From Hyphomicrobiaceae bacterium UBA4460 (lineage in GTDB: Bacteria; Pseudomonadota; Alphaproteobacteria; Rhizobiales; Methyloligellaceae), in contig DGOS01000090.1 in assembly GCA_002390155.1 (NCBI GenBank), positions 1 through 19,228 of the forward strand: a stretch of DNA of 19,228 nt. Direction: 5' to 3'. The notes under the pieces were generated by a model, which saw nothing but the letters and a program-made list of their open reading frames with translations, searched no databases and had not been told where the DNA came from. The position numbers and the translations under genes are program-made. Shown one piece after another: positions 15,764-19,228 of the stretch. The first letter of the stretch is position 1; each line of letters starts with the position of its first letter.

Positions 15764-16987
15764 TCAGCTTCTTCGAGCTTTCGTCTTCGTCTTCCGCGCA
15801 ACCTTGCGCGGGGGCCGTGCTCGGTCGGCTTTGGCCCGCTCCTCCGCGACTTCGCGGATACGGCGGATGATTTCCGGATGACGGCGGGAAAGCCGCGCGA
15901 AGGCCCGGCTATCCAGAACGTAGACGCGGCATCGGGTCTTGGCGATCACGTCGTGTTTGTGGCGCCGATGCTCAAGCAGCGCCATCTCGCCGAAGAAGTC
16001 ACCCTCCTTCAGCGTGGTCCGCCGGCCGCGGCCCATCTCGACCGTGGCCTCGCCGCCGGCCAAGAGGAACATGCTCTCGCCCGCATCGCCCGCTCGCACG
16101 ATGGGCACGCCGGGCAGATAGCTGCGCGTATAGACCAGCTTGGTGATCTCGGCGATCTCCGCCTCGTTCATGGTGGCGAACAGCGGCACGCGCGACACCA
16201 TGGACCACGTGACCACGAACTGATGACGGTTCGATTCTTGAGTGAACCCGGTGGCAATGATCGCCACGGGCAGTGCGAACATGCCAAGCCCCAGCAGCAT
16301 CACCACGCCGCCCAGTACCTTGCCCAGCGGCGTGACCGGCACGACGTCGCCATATCCCACCGTCGTCAGCGTGGCGAGCGCCCACCAAGCGGCGGCTGGA
16401 ATGGACCCGAACGTGTCCGGCTGCGCCTCCCGCTCCAGGAAGTAGATGCCCGTGGAAGCGAACAGCAGGAGAACCATCATGATGAGCAATGCGCCGAGCA
16501 GCGCGCGGGATTCGTCTACCAGCACGCGCCCCAAGGTCTGCAAGGCCGGCGAGTAGCGCACCAGCTTGAGCAGACGGAACAGGCGAAACACCCTGAGCAC
16601 GCGCAGGTCGATTGGGTAGATCCAATGCACGTACCACGGCGCGAAGGCGAGCAGGTCGATCAGCATGATCGGGCGCATGGCGAAGCGCGCCCGCGCCTGC
16701 CAGGGCGGCAAACGCGACAGCATGGGAATCTCGACGGCGCTCCACACCCGAAGCACATATTCGATCGTGAAGACGATCACCGAGAAGATGTTGAACGCAC
16801 GGAACCAGAAGCCGTACTCGGCGGCGAGATCGCCCACGGTCTCGGCCGCGAAGGCGATCGCGTTCAGAACGATCAGCGTAACGATGAAACCGTTGACGAC
16901 ATAGCCTGCCGGATGGGACTCCCCGCCAACCTCGAGGATGTCGTGGACCTTCCTGCGCCAGCGGCGCCAGACGGCCGGCGTCGCCAT
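15764..16987 (-). CDS. Six-helix potassium channel with C-terminal cyclic-nucleotide-binding-like domain
   Basis: A 407-residue inner-membrane ion channel. Helices S1-S3 lie near 28-50, 62-85 and 105-122. S4 is a regular charge ladder (R129, R132, R135, R138, K141 in LRVLRVFRLFRLLKLVR), S5 is about 162-184, and the pore ends in the potassium filter TTVGYGD (208-214) before S6 (222-249). A cyclic-nucleotide-binding fold follows (about 265-360) with GDFFGEMALL (329-338), then a Lys/Arg-rich tail. The layout is that of MloK1 from Mesorhizobium, but here the phosphate-contacting Arg of the binding cassette appears to be H343 within HRRHKHD, so cAMP binding is uncertain. ATG 16987 is three bases after the alaS stop with no good ribosome binding site, implying coupling to alaS. 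It converges with icd. Confidence 0.92.
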   Translation of the reverse strand: MATPAVWRRWRRKVHDILEVGGESHPAGYVVNGFIVTLIVLNAIAFAAETVGDLAAEYGFWFRAFNIFSVIVFTIEYVLRVWSAVEIPMLSRLPPWQARARFAMRPIMLIDLLAFAPWYVHWIYPIDLRVLRVFRLFRLLKLVRYSPALQTLGRVLVDESRALLGALLIMMVLLLFASTGIYFLEREAQPDTFGSIPAAAWWALATLTTVGYGDVVPVTPLGKVLGGVVMLLGLGMFALPVAIIATGFTQESNRHQFVVTWSMVSRVPLFATMNEAEIAEITKLVYTRSYLPGVPIVRAGDAGESMFLLAGGEATVEMGRGRRTTLKEGDFFGEMALLEHRRHKHDVIAKTRCRVYVLDSRAFARLSRRHPEIIRRIREVAEERAKADRARPPRKVARKTKTKARRS

Positions 16988-16990
16988 CGC

Positions 16991-19228
16991 TTAGGCTTGC
17001 CCGGCGCGTTTGGCCGGCGCGGCAGGAGGCGCCTCGCCGGAGATCGCCGCGGCGATTGCTTCAAGGGCCGCATCGGCGCGCGCGCCGTCGGGGCCGCCGG
17101 CTTGGGCAAGGTCGGGCCGCCCGCCGCCGCCCTTGCCGCCAAGCGCCTCGGCACCAGCGCGCACGAGGTCTACGGCGCTGTATGTGCCGGTGAGGTCTTT
17201 CGTGACGCCAACAATGAGGCCGGCCTTGCCTTCGTCGCTAACGCCGACCACAGCAACGATCCCTGAGCCCAGCTGCTGCTTGGCTTCGTCCACCAGCCCG
17301 CGCAAATCCTTTGGGCTAACACCGTGCACGGTGCGCGCCAGTAGCTTGACGGACCCGAGCTCGCGCACGGCGGCACCCGCCGCACTGTCGCCGCCTTCGG
17401 GCCGCAGCGCGAGCTCGCGCTTGGCATCGGCCAGTTGCCGCTCCAGCTTGCGGCGCTCGTCCACGACCGCGGCAAGACGCTCAAGCATCTCTTCCGGAGA
17501 AACTTTCAACAGCTCCGCCGCTTCGCGCACGCGGCCATCCTGCGCATCGAGGAAACTCCGCGCCGCCTCACCGGTCAGCGCTTCGACGCGGCGGACGCCG
17601 GCCGCCACGGCGCCCTCGCCCGTGATCTTGAGAAGCCCGATATCGCCTGTGCGCGCCACATGGGTGCCGCCGCACAGCTCGATGGAATAGGCCTCCCCCG
17701 CTTTGGGGCTTCCGGGCGCAACGCCCATGGAGACCACGCGGACCTCCTCGCCGTATTTCTCGCCGAACAGCGCCAGCGCGCCCTGCTCGATCGCCTCGTC
17801 GGGCGTCATCAGATGTGTTTCGACGGGCGCGTTCTGCAAGATCATGGCGTTCGCCATGTCTTCGACCGCGGCGACCTCATCCGCCGTCATGGGCTTGGGA
17901 TGAGAGAAATCGAAGCGCAAGCGCCCCGGTTCCACCAGCGAGCCCTTCTGCGCCACGTGCTGACCCAGCACTTGGCGCAAGGCCTCGTGCAGAAGATGCG
18001 TGGCCGAATGGTGCGCGCGGGTCGTGGTGCGTCGCGTATGATCGACATCGAGCGTCACGGTTTGTCCACGCAGCAGCGTGCCCTTCTGAAGGGCGCCCTG
18101 ATGCACGAACAGGCCATGAAGCTTCTTCTGCGTGTCCTCAACGTCGAAGACGACGTCTTCGCCGATCGACAGCGTCCCTTGATCGCCGACCTGACCGCCG
18201 GACTGGGCATAGAACGGCGTCTGGTTAACGATGACGATGCCACGGTCGCCTTCGATAAGCTTGTCGACACGCGCACCGTCTTTGACCAACGCCACGATCT
18301 CGCCGGAGGCCGTCTCGGTCTCGTAGCCGAGAAACTCGGTGGCGCCGAGTTCCTCCTTCAGTTCGAACCAGACTTGTTCGGTGGCCGCTTCGCCCGAGCC
18401 GGCCCAAGACTTCCGCGCCTCGGCACGCTGGCGCTCCATGGCCACGCCGAAGCCTTCGGCGTCCACGCCAATGTTCTTGGCCTTTAGCGCGTCTTCGGTG
18501 AGATCGTAAGGAAAACCGTAGGTGTCGTAGAGCTTGAAGGCGACCTCGCCCGGCAGCGTGTCGCCCGGCTTGAGGCTTTCGACCGCCTCATCCAGTAGGC
18601 GCAAGCCGCGTTCGAGGGTCTCGCGGAAGCGGCTCTCCTCAAGCTTCAGCGTTTCCTCGATGAGGTCCTCGCCGCGTGACAGCTCGGGAAAGGCGCGACC
18701 CATCTCACCGATCAGCGTCGGCGCCAAACGGTGCAGCAGCGGCTCCTTGGCGCCCAGCAGATGCGCGTGACGCATGGCGCGGCGCATGATGCGACGGAGC
18801 ACATAACCCCGGCCTTCATTGGACGGCAGCACGCCGTCGGCGATGAGGAATGAAGATGCACGCAAGTGATCGGCGATGATGCGGTGACTTGGGGCGTTGC
18901 CGCCCTCCGCCGCGACACCCGTCAACTCAACAGAAGCGGCGATCAGCGTTTTGAAAAGATCAATGGCGTAATTGTCGTGCGTGCCCTGCATCACCGCTGC
19001 GATGCGCTCCAGCCCCATGCCGGTGTCGATGGACGGATGCGGCAGGTCCACGCGCGAGCCGTCCTCGCGCTGCTCATATTGCATGAAGACGAGATTCCAG
19101 ATCTCCACGAAACGGTCGCCGTCTTGATCGGGACTGCCGGGCGGACCGCCGGGTAAATGTGCGCCGTGGTCATAGAAGATCTCCGAACACGGCCCGCACG
19201 GGCCGGTATCGCCCATGGACCAGAAATT
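16991..19228 (-). CDS. alaS: Alanyl-tRNA synthetase, 5' end outside the window (partial)
   Basis: The last 745 codons of alaS; the start lies beyond the window edge (full-length enzymes are about 870-890 residues). The visible part opens at [22 protein letters not shown] in the catalytic core, followed by [26 protein letters not shown] and the helical tRNA-binding region. The editing domain shows both zinc/editing motifs, HSATHLL and CGGTH (about 403-409 and 515-519 counted from the first visible Met), so removal of mischarged Ser or Gly should be intact. The C-Ala domain ends with the glycine-rich [16 protein letters not shown]. The enzyme charges tRNA-Ala in the cytosol. The stop is only three bases before the channel gene. 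Confidence 0.98.
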   Translation of the reverse strand, partial: NFWSMGDTGPCGPCSEIFYDHGAHLPGGPPGSPDQDGDRFVEIWNLVFMQYEQREDGSRVDLPHPSIDTGMGLERIAAVMQGTHDNYAIDLFKTLIAASVELTGVAAEGGNAPSHRIIADHLRASSFLIADGVLPSNEGRGYVLRRIMRRAMRHAHLLGAKEPLLHRLAPTLIGEMGRAFPELSRGEDLIEETLKLEESRFRETLERGLRLLDEAVESLKPGDTLPGEVAFKLYDTYGFPYDLTEDALKAKNIGVDAEGFGVAMERQRAEARKSWAGSGEAATEQVWFELKEELGATEFLGYETETASGEIVALVKDGARVDKLIEGDRGIVIVNQTPFYAQSGGQVGDQGTLSIGEDVVFDVEDTQKKLHGLFVHQGALQKGTLLRGQTVTLDVDHTRRTTTRAHHSATHLLHEALRQVLGQHVAQKGSLVEPGRLRFDFSHPKPMTADEVAAVEDMANAMILQNAPVETHLMTPDEAIEQGALALFGEKYGEEVRVVSMGVAPGSPKAGEAYSIELCGGTHVARTGDIGLLKITGEGAVAAGVRRVEALTGEAARSFLDAQDGRVREAAELLKVSPEEMLERLAAVVDERRKLERQLADAKRELALRPEGGDSAAGAAVRELGSVKLLARTVHGVSPKDLRGLVDEAKQQLGSGIVAVVGVSDEGKAGLIVGVTKDLTGTYSAVDLVRAGAEALGGKGGGGRPDLAQAGGPDGARADAALEAIAAAISGEAPPAAPAKRAGQA

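Noticed and set aside
15766..15779. Possible icd terminator AGCTT-CTTC-GAGCT followed by TTTCGTCTTCG
   Set aside because: The stem is only five pairs including a G-U, lies inside the convergent channel gene and has a broken T-run; too weak to call.
15878..17266. 462-codon open frame antisense to the channel gene and the end of alaS
   Set aside because: Both genes on the minus strand are well supported; this product is low-complexity and spans their junction.
17435..18487. 350-codon open frame antisense to alaS
   Set aside because: The AlaRS editing and C-terminal regions are clearly encoded opposite; no ribosome binding site or family features.

Overview
The window looks like a core chromosomal segment of a GC-rich alphaproteobacterium, most likely of the order Hyphomicrobiales (Rhizobiales). 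This rests on gene content and order: the three-part PurS/PurQ/PurL system followed by bolA and a CGFS glutaredoxin, a DUF1476 (F1-ATPase zeta-type inhibitor) gene divergent from purC, a 409-residue eukaryote-like NADP isocitrate dehydrogenase, a 205-residue ribosomal protein S4, and a REP-like palindrome of a kind common in these genomes. The order-level assignment is inferred from remembered gene neighbourhoods; no search was run. I see no phage, insertion sequence, CRISPR array, tRNA or rRNA gene.

Layout. (1) 1-2414, plus strand: the end of a branched-chain amino acid (liv-type) ABC transporter operon, with the livG tail, livF, a small three-helix membrane protein and the substrate-binding protein; the first junctions are ATGA overlaps. 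(2) 2420-3266: a 70-residue helical protein (minus) and a four-helix membrane protein (plus), both of unknown function. (3) 3362-4654: purB. (4) 4661-5672, minus: two adjacent exported SH3-like proteins. (5) 5829-6924, minus: DUF1476 followed by an HpcH/HpaI-type aldolase. (6) 6925-7239: a 315-base divergent regulatory region with several hairpins and three GANTC sites. (7) 7240-11933, plus: purC, purS, purQ, purL, bolA, grxD, with a REP-like palindrome between purS and purQ and a strong terminator after grxD. (8) 12028-14418, minus: rpsD, an exported protein of unknown function and a TrmJ-like tRNA methyltransferase. (9) 14520-15749, plus: icd. (10) 15764-19228, minus: alaS (its 5' end is outside the window) followed three bases later by a six-helix, cyclic-nucleotide-domain potassium channel.

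How the genes work together. PurL (synthetase), PurQ (glutaminase) and PurS (bridge) form FGAM synthetase. PurC makes SAICAR and PurB cleaves it, so most of the middle of purine synthesis is here, though purB stands apart from the cluster. BolA and the CGFS glutaredoxin are known partners in iron-sulfur cluster handling. The rest is housekeeping (S4, TrmJ, IDH, AlaRS).

I found no convincing new multi-gene system. The points most worth a second look are the cyclic-nucleotide channel that lacks the usual phosphate-binding Arg and sits three bases behind alaS, the REP-like element inside the pur operon next to a poor purQ ribosome binding site, the uncharacterised membrane protein built into the liv operon, the SH3 pair, and several small RNA hairpins placed next to ribosome binding sites.
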